A DNA stretch of 64,000 nucleotides, taken from assembly GCF_030272615.1 (NCBI RefSeq), contig NW_026728916.1:372001-436000 (forward strand), given 5' to 3'. Shown here in pieces: positions 46,472 to 57,563 of this stretch. Within the stretch, counting starts at the first letter, position 1. Each line of letters opens with the position of its first letter. The notes under the pieces are model-generated. The model was not told the DNA's origin, did not search any database, and saw nothing but the letters and a program-made list of their open reading frames with translations. Source of the DNA: Cryptomeria japonica (lineage: Eukaryota; Streptophyta; Pinopsida; Cupressales; Cupressaceae). Both the position numbers and the translations under genes were made by a program.

Positions 46472-47976
46472 TGTTAATAAGATGAGAGGGGGGGGGGGTG
46501 AATCATACAAACTTAATCTTCAATATATTCAATAGATTCAACCTCAGTAACCTTATCAGAAAAAATGTAAAACATACAAACTCATAAATAAATAATATCA
46601 CAAAACATATAACACCAGATTTAACGTGGAAACCCAAATAGGGAAAACCCACTGTGGGATTTCGAACCCACTAAGAAATATACTCTTCTAGAGTATGCTC
46701 GGTTAAAAGAAAATCCTGATAAAGATTACAAACACATTGCTAGATGTGACCCGGTTAAGGGATTTCCCTCAGATCTGTTAGGATCTTCACTTTGTTAAAA
46801 GTGACCTTGTCAAAGGATTTCAAACACTCACTTAGAATGTCACCTTGCTAGAGGATTTACAAATAAGAATGTTAAGTCCACTCTGTTAAGAGATTTTCTG
46901 TCACTTATAAAATAAACAATAGTAATAAAATATATCTGCAACTTTGCATCTAAAATTCTAAAGCAGATTCTTATTTGCTCAATACTATCAAGTCATAGGA
47001 CTTATCTTGTCCCTTTGCTGGGCTCCTTACTCTATTATTCAAATAGGTCTTCAAGATTTTGTGCTCGGTAATCACTATGTAGCATCCCTGTGCTTACACT
47101 TGCCTGCATATATTGTTTATCAACAGTTTCTTATTTATAAACAATTTGCTAACTGCTTAATCTCCTTGATCACATTTACCATGATCAATCATAGCCATCA
47201 GATCTTGAATCTTGACCAGGTCCAATGTATCCTTCACTCTAAAAATGTTTTACTATGCCTTGGAACTTGCATTCTATTCTTGGAACTTATGCTAGGGTAT
47301 TGCAGTTCAATCTGTGTTGTAGATCTTCCTGCCAATCTTCCATTTCCATAGATCCTTAACAAACTTCATGCATGTTGTATCAATCATTTAATCATATCCA
47401 ACTCATCAGCTTCCTTCATTAAATAACACTTTTATTCATCCAATGCATTCTAATATTACTCGGTTGTAACTCGGTAAATACTAAACTTCACTCGGTAGAC
47501 ATTCCGCCTTCATTAACCGATAGCGATAACCTTAGGGTTTACCGACTAGGTTCCTTAGGGTTTACCGACTAGGTTCTTTGCTCGGTGACATAGTATAGTA
47601 TTAACCTTACAAACAATAACATATGTAGGATATCAAAACAATCTAAACATCATGATCTCATCATTATCTAACTCGGTAATAGTTGCCCATTGAATAACTT
47701 ATTCCTCCCCTTATTCATCACATTCTTTCTATGTCTTTTACCGACATCTTAATTCTCTTCAAAACATGCTTCTTAAGATATGGCAACATCATACTAAATC
47801 AGAAAATCAATTTCTTGACATCAATGACAAAATAATATTGTTAAGACAGTAAACATCCTTAATCAGTTATATCCATAATCATCAACAACCTTCTCAATAT
47901 CCTTATTGAAATACCAACAATCTCTTATTGTAATTGGAATGCCAACAATCTTCTCTTGTTTGTTGTAATGCCAACA
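46472..47976 (-). mobile_element. LTR C (solo LTR) with CCTAT target duplication
   Basis: 1505 bases from 'TGTTAATAAG' to 'GCCAACA', flanked by CCTAT on both sides (46467-46471 and 47977-47981). CCTAT also precedes LTR A. Its right end holds three imperfect units of about 28 bases, each starting 'TGTTGGYATT' on the minus strand. No internal element sequence adjoins it. Confidence 0.88.
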
Positions 47977-47981
47977 CCTAT

Positions 47982-50900
47982 GTATGCAACATATCCATGC
48001 ATCAAGTCAATGGAGATATGTTCAACAAAGAAGTGATGAGGGGTCTCTCTAATGAAGGAACAATTAAAAATTGCACCCATTTAGAGGGAGGTTCATTAGG
48101 AGGTCCCAAAGTAGCTAGAAGAAATACAAAAGAAGATGCAAAAAATAGGAACACTAGACAAAGGAGGAGTTGATGTGATAAAGTTGAGTATCGTAGATGC
48201 AACAACAAACTGTAGAGTGGCATTTCTCTCTCAATCCATGGCCCATTGATAGCATTTACATTGATGTGCACACTTATTACAATGAAGATAAGTCCACCAA
48301 CTGAAGCCTGAGAGGATTCGGGAGCATCATGCTCTATAGGGGAGGCCTCTAAAACTGTGTCAGGGATAAGAGAAGGCCCAACCAATGAAGTAGGAGGTGC
48401 ATTTGGAATAGGCATGATATTACCAATAATGGGCACCCTAGCAAGCTTCACTCAAGGACCGACCAAGGGAATGGAGGGTGCCAACATAGATTATGAAATA
48501 GGAGTGAGTGATGATGAATGAACATGAGAAGAGCACTTCCCTTTATCATAATGAGAGGACCAAGGAATATTAGCCATGATTCGGAGCTCGAAGGGAGAGA
48601 AGCCCACAAAATTTGACAACATAGGTGTCTTTCCTTTTTCTATACTAGGTGAAGTCACAGGAATAGAAGACCCCATTAGAGGCTGTGCAGTTCTAGGTAT
48701 ATATTGAGTTCTATACGGAGGAGCAGACTTAGCCTCAGCCTCCAATGATGAGGGAACATGAGGTACCACCCACTCCATCACTAGAATATATGAAGTGAAG
48801 GTCGATGTAGGAAGAGATAGTGAAAAACTAGGCTACGTGGATTTGGGAGCCAACTCCCCTATATTATATTGATAATATGCATAATACATCAAATCACCAT
48901 GAGGAAGGATGGACCCCATTAGTGTAGATAAAAAATCATCTAATGGAAAATCCCCATGGGCTACTAGGGGTGGATATCCAGTGTCCTAAATGACATGTAC
49001 CAAAATCATAGATGGGATTGCATCCATAGAAATCAACTAGGGAATACCTAGCTTAGCTCAAAAGAGGTCCAAATTAGGAATGAACACAAATGTAGAAAAT
49101 ACAGCCTTAGGTCCCACAAGGACTATCAAGGTGATGCTACCAAAAGGAGGGATGAAAAAACCATCATGCGTCCTCAAGGTTAATCAACACTCATCATAAG
49201 AAGGCCTATGCCAACCATTCATGAATAGAGTCTCCTCTTTAATGACATTAACAAGTTGCATGATGAGTCAACCATAACACCCATGATAGTTTGACCATTA
49301 AATTTGGAAAGGATGTATAAAGGAGTAGGCTCTCCACAATATGAGGCATCCAGATGGGTAAAGGACAAGGATACATCGATTACCTTTCCCTTCTAGCTAG
49401 GAGGTGAGAAAATAGGTGTAATGGTGACAATGTTCATGAATGGATCATCATTTGAAGAAGGATCTCATGTACATAAAATAATTTCCAAATATAGAGGACA
49501 AGGGTCTCTATAAATATGTAATTCCTTGTTACTTTTAGCAATGGACTTGTTTGACTTATGTTTCCATTGATCCACTTTAATTGCACTACTATCTATATGT
49601 TCTTGGACTATGTATCGAAGACAATAACATTGCTTGGTGTCGTTACCAAGAATATTATGGTAATGGTAGAACTTCGACCCATCGAACCTCATAGATAGGA
49701 TCTACTATCAAATAGTGGTATAATATCAAGAAGGATGATCAAATTGTCTTTCAACAATCATTGCATTATGCTCAGATAGGAATCATTCAATTTCGTGAAA
49801 ACCCTATTTTACTACAAGCTTTGTCTATTAGTTGTTGGAAGAACATCCAAGATACTAGTTAGTGCTTTATCCTTCCTAGATCCTTTCATGGATCCGCCTG
49901 TAAAGGACCCAATCCGAGGGTTCGAAGTAGAATCTCTGAACTTTGATATGGTGTGCTGATAATTAGTAATCACAGAACACATGTTGGAAAAATTCTAATA
50001 TCGGCTGAGAGATAACTTTTCCCTCAATGTTGGTTATAAATTACCAATAAACATCCTCTACAGATCACTATCTAGCAGAGAAAAGGAGATTTTGGTAGAA
50101 ATCAATTGATATCTTGAAATAAAATCTATGACCATCTCATCAGGTTTTTGCTTGCAATGAACAAGGTTACCAATAGTAACCCTACTACCAATGTTAGCCT
50201 GAAATAATCTCAGGAAAAGATCCATAAGTTTGATCAAAAGTGCAGAAAAAATTATCTGGCAAAGAGCTATACCATTCTAACATGGTACCCTTAAGGGATT
50301 GTGAGAATAGTTTAAGCAACACAAAATTCAAACTATGATAATCGTTGAACATAGCCATGAAAGAATTGATATGCATATTAGGCTCCTCGTCACCATTCAA
50401 CCTATCAAACTTCAGTGATTCAGATGTAGGAAGAAGGATAGTGTTCAAAATGGTGATGTCAAAAGGGAATTTCCATGTAATATGCAGGAATAGATGACTG
50501 ACCAGGGGTGGAAGCTAGGTTCATGAGTTGCAACTATAATTGGCCCATGTTCGGCATGACGGTGTTAAAGACTGGATTGCTAGGTGAAGGAGGTGGTGGT
50601 GGGCCAAATTTGCCACCACCTCCACCAAAACTTTCGGAAGGACTAGTGCTATCGACAGAGGTAGTACTAGCAATAACCATAGAGACCCGAGCCAAAATAG
50701 AGGAAGATGTCAAACTACTAGGCATGACTCTATACTTTAAGGGGGTAGTAAAAGCATTGATTCCATGGATTGTAGGCCAAGGGTCAACCATATGTACTGT
50801 CAAACCAAGTATGTTGACACTCAGCTGTGAACCACAAACATTAGACTAGCTATCCTGAGGAGAGGCATTTGCTAAAAGTACATGACTCTTTACTCTCATA

Positions 50901-51300
50901 GATAATGCTCTCAACATCTCTAGACCTCTCCTATTCGAGATGAGCATGTCTCTCAAGGTGTTAACTACTTTCCCACTTGGGGAAGGAAATTATCCAAATT
51001 AAGAAACCCTTCAATGTCTCTTGGTTTCTCCTCTAAAGACTAAACCTGATCAAAATCAATAGTGACAATAAAATCATGGTCAACAAAAGGAGGATAAAGC
51101 AGTGGAGTGTTCATCAAGGAATTGTTTTGAGAACTGGCAGCTAAGGAAGCCCCCATGAAAGGTATATGAAGAGTATGGGAGGTAAGAAACACATTTGGAT
51201 TAGGAAGAGGCTCCTTGTTCATCATGCCAAGTAGAGGAGGACTGTAATGATTAAGAGGAAAACTCCACCTAGATGTCCTCTTGACTACGGCTCCTCTGGT
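47982..51300 (-). pseudogene. Gag-protease remnant of the older Gypsy element
   Basis: On the minus strand, gag includes 'SLKFDRLNGDEEPNMHINSF' and 'FSQSLKGTMLEWYSSLPDNF' (50194-50448), the retrotransposon gag core. A decayed zinc-knuckle segment 'KFYHYHNILGNDTKQCYCLR' follows (about 49640-49692). Protease-like sequence 'GEPTPLYILSKFNGQTIMGV', 'MVDSSCNLLM' (DSS instead of DSG) and 'LVGPKAVFSTFVFIPNLDLF' lies at about 48850-49420. A proline-rich spacer frame (48002-48781) follows. RT, RNase H and integrase are absent. Many stops show long decay. Confidence 0.72.
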
Positions 51301-51540
51301 AGTCTACATTGTAGAACTCATAGATAAGCTTCTCAATGCTAAGACTAGAGCACAAGGACAGAAGATGTTCTACTTTTTGATAGTTTATGTTAGAGATGGA
51401 GGAGATGAATGCTAATATAAAATATTTAAACTGTATGATAAATCTTTTTTATTTTCTTTTTAGTTTTTTTAAATTAGCCATTAAATAGACGTATATGATG
51501 ATCTAAATGATTAATATGCAATTCAAGAAGAAATTTTGTT

Positions 51541-51560
51541 TCATGTCAAGTTCACCAAAA
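51541..51560 (-). other. Candidate Gypsy primer-binding site
   Basis: On the minus strand 'TTTTGGTGAACTTGACATGA' follows the LTR end 'CCATTACA'. The 'TTTTGG' lead is typical of plant Gypsy elements, but I cannot assign the tRNA. Confidence 0.4.
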
Positions 51561-52630
51561 TGTAATGGAGGAAATTTACTACCTCAAGGATGATGAATCC
51601 TCGAGAATGAATCCACTCTTTGATAGCTCACTCAAACTAGCACTAAGGTGAGTTAGGGGATGAAATAACCAAACTAAACAGATAGAATGCAAAGAAGGTT
51701 CTTGGATGACTCTACTAAACCTTTGTCTTAATAACAAGCACACAAACCTATGACACCAGGATGAAAAACTATCGTCATGTACGAATGAGGTACACAAATC
51801 ATACAAAAAACTCTAGATACGATTATAATATGATAAATGCACAAAAAGTGATAAAACTAAGCTAATAGGCTCTAGATATGAAATAACTAAAATAAAGTAA
51901 AACAAATGAGGTCAAAGGGACTCACAAATAGTCCATGATTGGAGCTTCCTACAATGTATCTACTCTTCCATGTACATCTACTTGCATACAAGCAAGAAGG
52001 AAAATGTTTGGGGTTGTGTTTTGGAGTCTACCTAAGTTAAACCCCTGTTTTGGTGTTTCCATCTCCACAAACAACCCATATAAAAGCCATGAGGAAAATA
52101 AATGACAAAGAGAGTTAGAAAATATTGCGAGAAAAAGGATGATAATTTTTAAAATGAAGGGAGAAAAGGATAAGTATAATCCCCATTCCAAGATACTAAC
52201 GGAGATGATGTCATGAACTATTCATGAAGTTTTAACAATGATAGATTTCATATGAAAGGTTGTGAATGTTGTCCAAATAGATTGCAAAGAGATCCAACTT
52301 GCAAAAAGTATACTAAAAATACCAAAGAATCCTCAAACAATTTTCAAACAGGAGAGATATTGGCCCTTGGAAGGCAAACTGACTTTGGTGAACACATGCA
52401 AGAGTATTATGATTCCTTCCGGGTGCAAGTGTAACACTCAAATGGCCACCTGGGGACTGTCATATTTAGGGGATGCTAGCATGTTGCACGAACATCTCCA
52501 TGCCGCACCCTCATCCCAAAGGTGTCAGGTCGACAAAATCTGTGAAACTCCAGTTCGAAGTTGATGAGGTGTTCGAAGTGGACAAAAGGAAAAAGGTGGT
52601 GACACCGAACCTCCAATAGTATGGAGGAAG
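51561..52630 (-). mobile_element. Right (5') LTR of the older Gypsy element
   Basis: It starts 'tgtaatggaggaaatttact', matching 38511. The outer end is not certain: the more GC-rich stretch at 52436-52600 ('ccacctggggactgtcatat') looks like LTR U3 sequence, and similarity signals fade near 52630. Confidence 0.5.
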
Positions 52631-54210
52631 GCATCATTTATTGTGTTGAGTTTGCATAGGGTGTAATTTTTCATATTACACAAATTTCAAAACATGAGTG
52701 TAAAATTTTAATTACTTTGAATTAAAAAGTCAAACCAATATTTGATCATTTATTTTATTGAAATATGTCAGAACTTTTTATTTACACCCAAAAAAGAGAG
52801 ATACTAAAAAGGGAGCATCATGTATTACATTGTCTGCATTCTATTATGTAACTATAGCAATGATTGTGCAACTACATTCCTATGCTTTATGTATCCTACG
52901 CACCCTGTTTAATCGGAATTATTGAATAGAGGATGTTGTTCCTTGATCTTAGCAAGTTAAATACTTGTGCTAGCCTAAGACATGACAATGAGAGGAGAAT
53001 CTCTATCACTGCAAACTCTTGCTGTGAGAAATGGTGTGAAGGTGTTCAAGTTAGCAGATGAGAATGAGCATTGAATTCTGATCATTACTAGCATGTAAGA
53101 AAATATGGAGGTGTCTTTACCATTCCCATAAGTGTGTTTTTTAACTATTGGCGAAGCAAATGTGATTTAATGTTGAAGATTCCCGTGAGTTGAATGATGC
53201 CCACTGTTGAATGCCTATCGTATTTAAGGTTTTCTTATTTTCATATTTGTATCTCTTTGATTGATTTAGATATACCAGCCTTATGATATTAAAGCTTGGT
53301 AAGCTTGTTACTTTTTTGGAGATATAAGAAGATTTTTTGGTGTGATAAGTAAACTTATTCGAGAAATATGGAGACACATCATGCTGGAACATCACGTAAG
53401 GTACCTCCACACAAACACAATGTAGTCAAGACATAAGTCAATGATCAAAGTGTTGTTTTTGAATTTTGTTCATTAGATTAAGTTGCCATGCTTGACGTTA
53501 TCTAGATTGAAGAAAATATTTAGCAATCTGAGTATGCGGTAAACAAGCCTTCAACTTGATGAATTTAAATTTGTAAGTATTATTCTGCCATGTGTGTAGT
53601 TGGCAGCCCTGCAACATGATATAACGACTTATGGAGAAATAATAAGTTGATTTTAGTCTCATGTATTTTTTACTAGTCTTCTCATAGGCATGTTTTCCCA
53701 CACACCATCAAGTTGTTGAGCATGATATTGACTGATGTGAAGAATAGGAGCATCGTTTATTTGTTGGAGAAGATGCTTTTAATCTTGGTAAGAGAATTAG
53801 TGTTGAGGCCTTCAAAATGAATACATGGTGTGCATTAATATGGAGATGTTGGATGGACAACTTGATTTGGATCTGGAACAAAGTGGAAAAGCTTTAAAAT
53901 GTGAATTTTAGCGTATCTTTTATTTTCACTGGTCAAAATATAAAAAAGTATGGAATTTCACGGAGCTTGCTTCTTCTCTTCTTTTCCTTTTTCTTTTTTT
54001 TTTTTCATCTATACAGCAATTTAGTTGATGCTCAACAAATGTTTAATATTTATTATGTAATTGAAGACATTGCATGGCATTCAAGGTATATCTATTTGGA
54101 TTTATTGAAGATGTACGCAAATTTTTTTCTATGAACAATCAGTAGTAAGTGATCAAAATGAGATTAATTGTGTTATTTCAATTCCTTCAATGAACTCACA
54201 ATTATTGGGC
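52631..54210. other. No gene recognised; probable old LTR pieces
   Basis: 'gtgaaggtgttcaagtt' at 53036 recurs as 'tgaaggtgttcaagttt' at 54573, suggesting fragments of one LTR family about 1.5 kb apart. A small hairpin 'gtgtaatttttcatattacac' lies at about 52661-52681. The frames here show no domain. Confidence 0.35.
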
Positions 54211-54350
54211 GAATCGCATTAAAGAAAGGGAAATCATTTCAAAAGATTAAAAATAATTTCCAATGTCATAAGATGTTTAAATCTGAAGAAGCTATTCATT
54301 ATGGACTTGTTGATCAAATTATGTGACCTCAAAAGATGAAAGCATCAAGC
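54211..54350 (+). pseudogene. Possible ClpP-like C-terminal fragment
   Basis: The plus-strand frame reads 'IGRIALKKGKSFQKIKNNFQ', then 'HKMFKSEEAIHYGLVDQIM' and a stop. ClpP-family serine peptidases end their core with 'xxxFMSxxEAxxYGLIDxI', so about a dozen positions agree. No catalytic Ser or His segment is visible upstream, and no start or splice site can be fixed. It may be a captured or relic gene piece, or chance. Confidence 0.35.
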
Positions 54351-54649
54351 AATGTAAAAATAGGATAGTCTTGATTAATTCTTTCATCAATACAAATGGA
54401 GTCTAGTGGAAAATCAATGAATGAAGAAGTTTCAATCATCTCAAATTAGTTTCTTACATTTTGAGATGGTTCTTTTCATGAGAAGTATTATTGGATCATT
54501 TCCTTTGCATGAGAAGCATTATTGGTCCTTTGTGTCAGAAGCATTATTGGTTTCTAGCAATGATAAATGGTTTGAAGGTGTTCAAGTTTGGAGATAGTGT
54601 ATACAATTGAAGACTGAGTTGTATGCTCATGTTGGTCACTTGATGCATA

Positions 54650-55012
54650 GTTCAAGGATAGCTTCATGATCTAGAGATCCTTCCTTTCATATTATTTTTT
54701 GTATATTGATCGTAGTGTAGTTAGCCTTAGGTTTTGTAGGTCCCCTTTTGTATCTTGATCCATGAGTAGTTAGCCTTGGAAAACAAGTCCAAAGTAGTGA
54801 GCTCTTATCTTTGTAATCTAATATTCATAGTGGATATATTTTTTGTGGGTAAGTGCTCACCATGGATTTTTCCTATTTGGTTTTTTCACATAGAAAATAT
54901 TGGTGTTCATGTGTTGGTTATGAATTGTTTATTAATTGGTTATGTGCTACAATAATTATTTGTTTGGACCAATTCACCTCCCTCTCAATCCTGTCTTGGG
55001 TTCAACAAGTTG
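54650..55012 (+). mobile_element. LTR fragment (3' part)
   Basis: Blocks such as 'gtgagctcttatctttgtaatc', 'gtgctcaccatggatttttcc' and 'aattcacctccctctcaat' parallel those near the ends of the LTRs at 55.5 and 59.2 kb ('gtgattctcaccatagtttt', 'gattcactcccctctcaatt'). It appears to be the end of another LTR of that family, ending near 'gggttcaaca'. Confidence 0.5.
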
Positions 55013-55017
55013 TGTTT

Positions 55018-55538
55018 TTCATGATGTCGTTTTCTTGATAGAGGTTCAAGCATAGTTTAATGACTAGGAGATCTTTTTCATTTCAATTCATGATTTTCTT
55101 ATACCTATTCAAAGATTGTGAGTCCTTTTAGTAGCTTGCATAGTCACTATGTCTTGCCTTGGAGTAGTCACTTCAATAATGCAAGTCTATTATAGCTTAC
55201 TCTTAGATTGGGAATCTCAATAATGTAAGTATCTTGTATCTTGTCATTAGGTTGTACGCCTTAGTCTTGCAAGTCTAATTAGGTGTAGTGAAATCCATGT
55301 CCTTGAGACTAAAATATTGTCATGATTTATTCATATTGTGAGTGATTATTACTATTATTTTTCCTTGTTTAGGATTTTCCATGTAAATCTAGTGTTATTT
55401 TATGTTGTACTTTGTTGCTTCATGTTTCATATTTATAGAGATACGTTAATTATGTTTTGAAGTTTAAAGCATTAAAATTGGAAATTTTTAAGGTCAATAT
55501 TGATTTACCCCTTTCTTGGTCTTGTGGTCTATTTGACA
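55018..55538 (+). mobile_element. Truncated 5' LTR of a Copia element
   Basis: It matches 58730-59245 of the 3' LTR block by block ('tttcttgata', 'agattgtgagtcc', 'cttagtcttgcaagtc', 'ggattttccatgtaaatcta'). Its first 1.1 kb is missing; it begins where the previous LTR fragment ends. It stops at 'tttgaca', two bases before the primer site. Confidence 0.65.
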
Positions 55539-55540
55539 GT

Positions 55541-55552
55541 TGGTATTAAAGT
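55541..55552 (+). other. Copia primer-binding site
   Basis: 'tggtattaaagt', a decayed 'TGGTATCAGAGC', two bases after the LTR end. Confidence 0.7.
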
Positions 55553-55596
55553 GAGATTTATCTTTCTGAATCTTAATCCCTTGAGGATGGTTCAAG

Positions 55597-57440
55597 ATGG
55601 CACAAGAAATTAACTACAAAACCCCAAAGTTTGATGCCACACATTACTCCTTTTGGATGGCATGGATGGAATATCATTTGGAAACTTTTTCACCTAGAGT
55701 ATGCAATAGTGTTAAGAATGGTTACACTACTCCAAATATAGTGTTCCTAATAATTTGGAGGAAATAAAGGCACACCAAAATAATGCAAATGTTAGAGTTG
55801 CATTTGTTTGTAGTTTAAGTGGTCTAAACTTCATGAAGGTTATGGGGTTGAAGATTTCTAAGGAAATCTCATATATGTTGTAAATTGTTTGTAAACGTGA
55901 TGAGAGAACTGAGTAAGTTGAGTTTAATAATTTAAGTCCTAAATTTGACAACCTAAGGATGTCATAAGATGATAAAATTGAAGGCTATATACCCCAAATA
56001 AATGAGATAGTCAGTGCAATCAAAGGGATTGGAGGAAAAATTAAAGAAGGTGGAGTTGTGAGAATAGTCATGAGAATGTTGCCTAACTAATATAAACATA
56101 AGAAGTATGTCATTTAATAAAGTTATGATATAGATAAATAGATCTTGGATTATCTCTATGGGTTAATCTTTACCTTTGGGATTGCAGAACATAGTGATCA
56201 CCATAATGAAAGAAGGGAGTGGCATTGAAAGATTCTAAGAAGAATGAACAATAACCTATTAGGAAATGACATGGATGAAGCCAAAGAAAACTTTGTGATA
56301 AGATTGAGGAAAGGATCCAAAAATTACAAAGGTAAGTTTCCCTTTAAATGTTTCAATTGCGAAAGAATTAGTCATTGTACTTCTAGATCTACTTACAAGG
56401 AAGAAAATTGTAAGATATTTGATTATGATATCAATAGAGAAGATAATTGCCTAATAGATTATAAGAATAAGAGAGTACATTATTGAGATAAGTCTAAGAA
56501 TAAATTTTGTTTAATGGAGACCTACTCATCTTAAGATGAAGATGGTGATGACTCAAATGAAGAATCATATTTTTTAGCCATATAGGAAAAGAATGATCAA
56601 AGGTTTGGTAATTTGCATGTTGAGAAGAATAGTGAAAGATAAATAATTTTGAAGACTACAGTCTATGCAAAAGTGTAATGTAAAGCTTCGAAGTTTCTTG
56701 ACTTTGAAAAGTATGGTGGTCGATTAGTAAATTTTTTAGGTGAGGAGGCTACACCCATTTGTGGTAAAGGGACCATATCTATTGATGGTAAGGATAAGAC
56801 AATATATTTTTATTATGTTAAGGTTTGAGATATAACCTTTTGAGTGTGATCAAAATGTGTAGTAAAGGCTAGAAGCTCATATTTCATGGGTTTAGATGTG
56901 ATGTTAGAAAAGGAGGTTCTAAAAGATTACTTGTATAAGACAGAAGAAATGGGAATGTCTACCATGTCAAGGAAAATAAAGGAAGTAATTGTCTACTAGT
57001 GTAGAGTAGTGAATATTGATTATAGCACAAAAGGTTGCGATATATTAGTTTTGACAACATTGTGTAGATCATTTTCACTCATGCTAGGAGAGATTTACCA
57101 AAGATTATCAAAATTGCTAACACGGTGTGTGAGGAATGTCAAATAGGAAAGAAAACAAGGAGTTGATTCAAGAAATAAGAGTATTCTACTTCAAAACCAT
57201 CATACTTGACTCATAGAAACCTATATAGACCTAAAAGAATAAGAGGACTAAATGGTGAAAGGTATTTTATGTTTCTTATTGATGATTATTCTAAAATGAC
57301 ATGTGTTACATTCTTCAAAAATAAATCTGAAGTATTAGATAGATTTAAGGTATTTAATTGTATGGTCGAGAATCAAATAGATGCTAAGATTAATTGTTTG
57401 AGGTTTGATAGGGGAAGAGAGTTACAGAGGTCAGTACAGA
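55597..57440 (+). pseudogene. Copia gag to integrase, internally deleted
   Basis: Gag starts 'MAQEINYKTPKFDATHYSFW' (55597). A zinc knuckle 'CFNCERISHCTSRSTY' with the last Cys lost lies near 56350-56400. Decayed protease/pre-integrase follows ('GDILVL'-like and 'CEECQIGKKT'-like segments), then integrase 'GERYFMFLIDDYSKMTCVTF' and 'NCLRFDRGRE' (57230-57420). The frame ends right after the second catalytic Asp region: the rest of integrase and all of RT and RNase H are gone, and sequence typical of the polypurine-tract region begins. Many stops are present. Confidence 0.8.
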
Positions 57441-57548
57441 CTATTATCATTTGTAGTGTTGTGCCCTTTGTCCTTGATGTCAAAGGGGGAGAGAACTAGA
57501 ATTTAATGGAGTTTATTATTTTATGGTGGTATAAATATTGTCATCAAT

Positions 57549-57563
57549 GATAAAGGGGTAGAT
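57549..57563 (+). other. Polypurine tract
   Basis: 'gataaaggggtagat' lies directly before the LTR start TGTTGG. A similar sequence, 'tgatgtcaaagggggagag', occurs at 57475-57493. Confidence 0.75.

Noticed and set aside
47948-47976. LTR C ending at 47947 with an adjacent polypurine-like tract
   Set aside because: Extending to 47976 gives proper CCAACA ends and the CCTAT target duplication, so the extra bases are part of the LTR.
50508-50849. 113-codon plus-strand frame with Gly/Pro run
   Set aside because: It is antisense to the minus-strand Gypsy gag, whose Gly/Pro-rich part causes the pattern.
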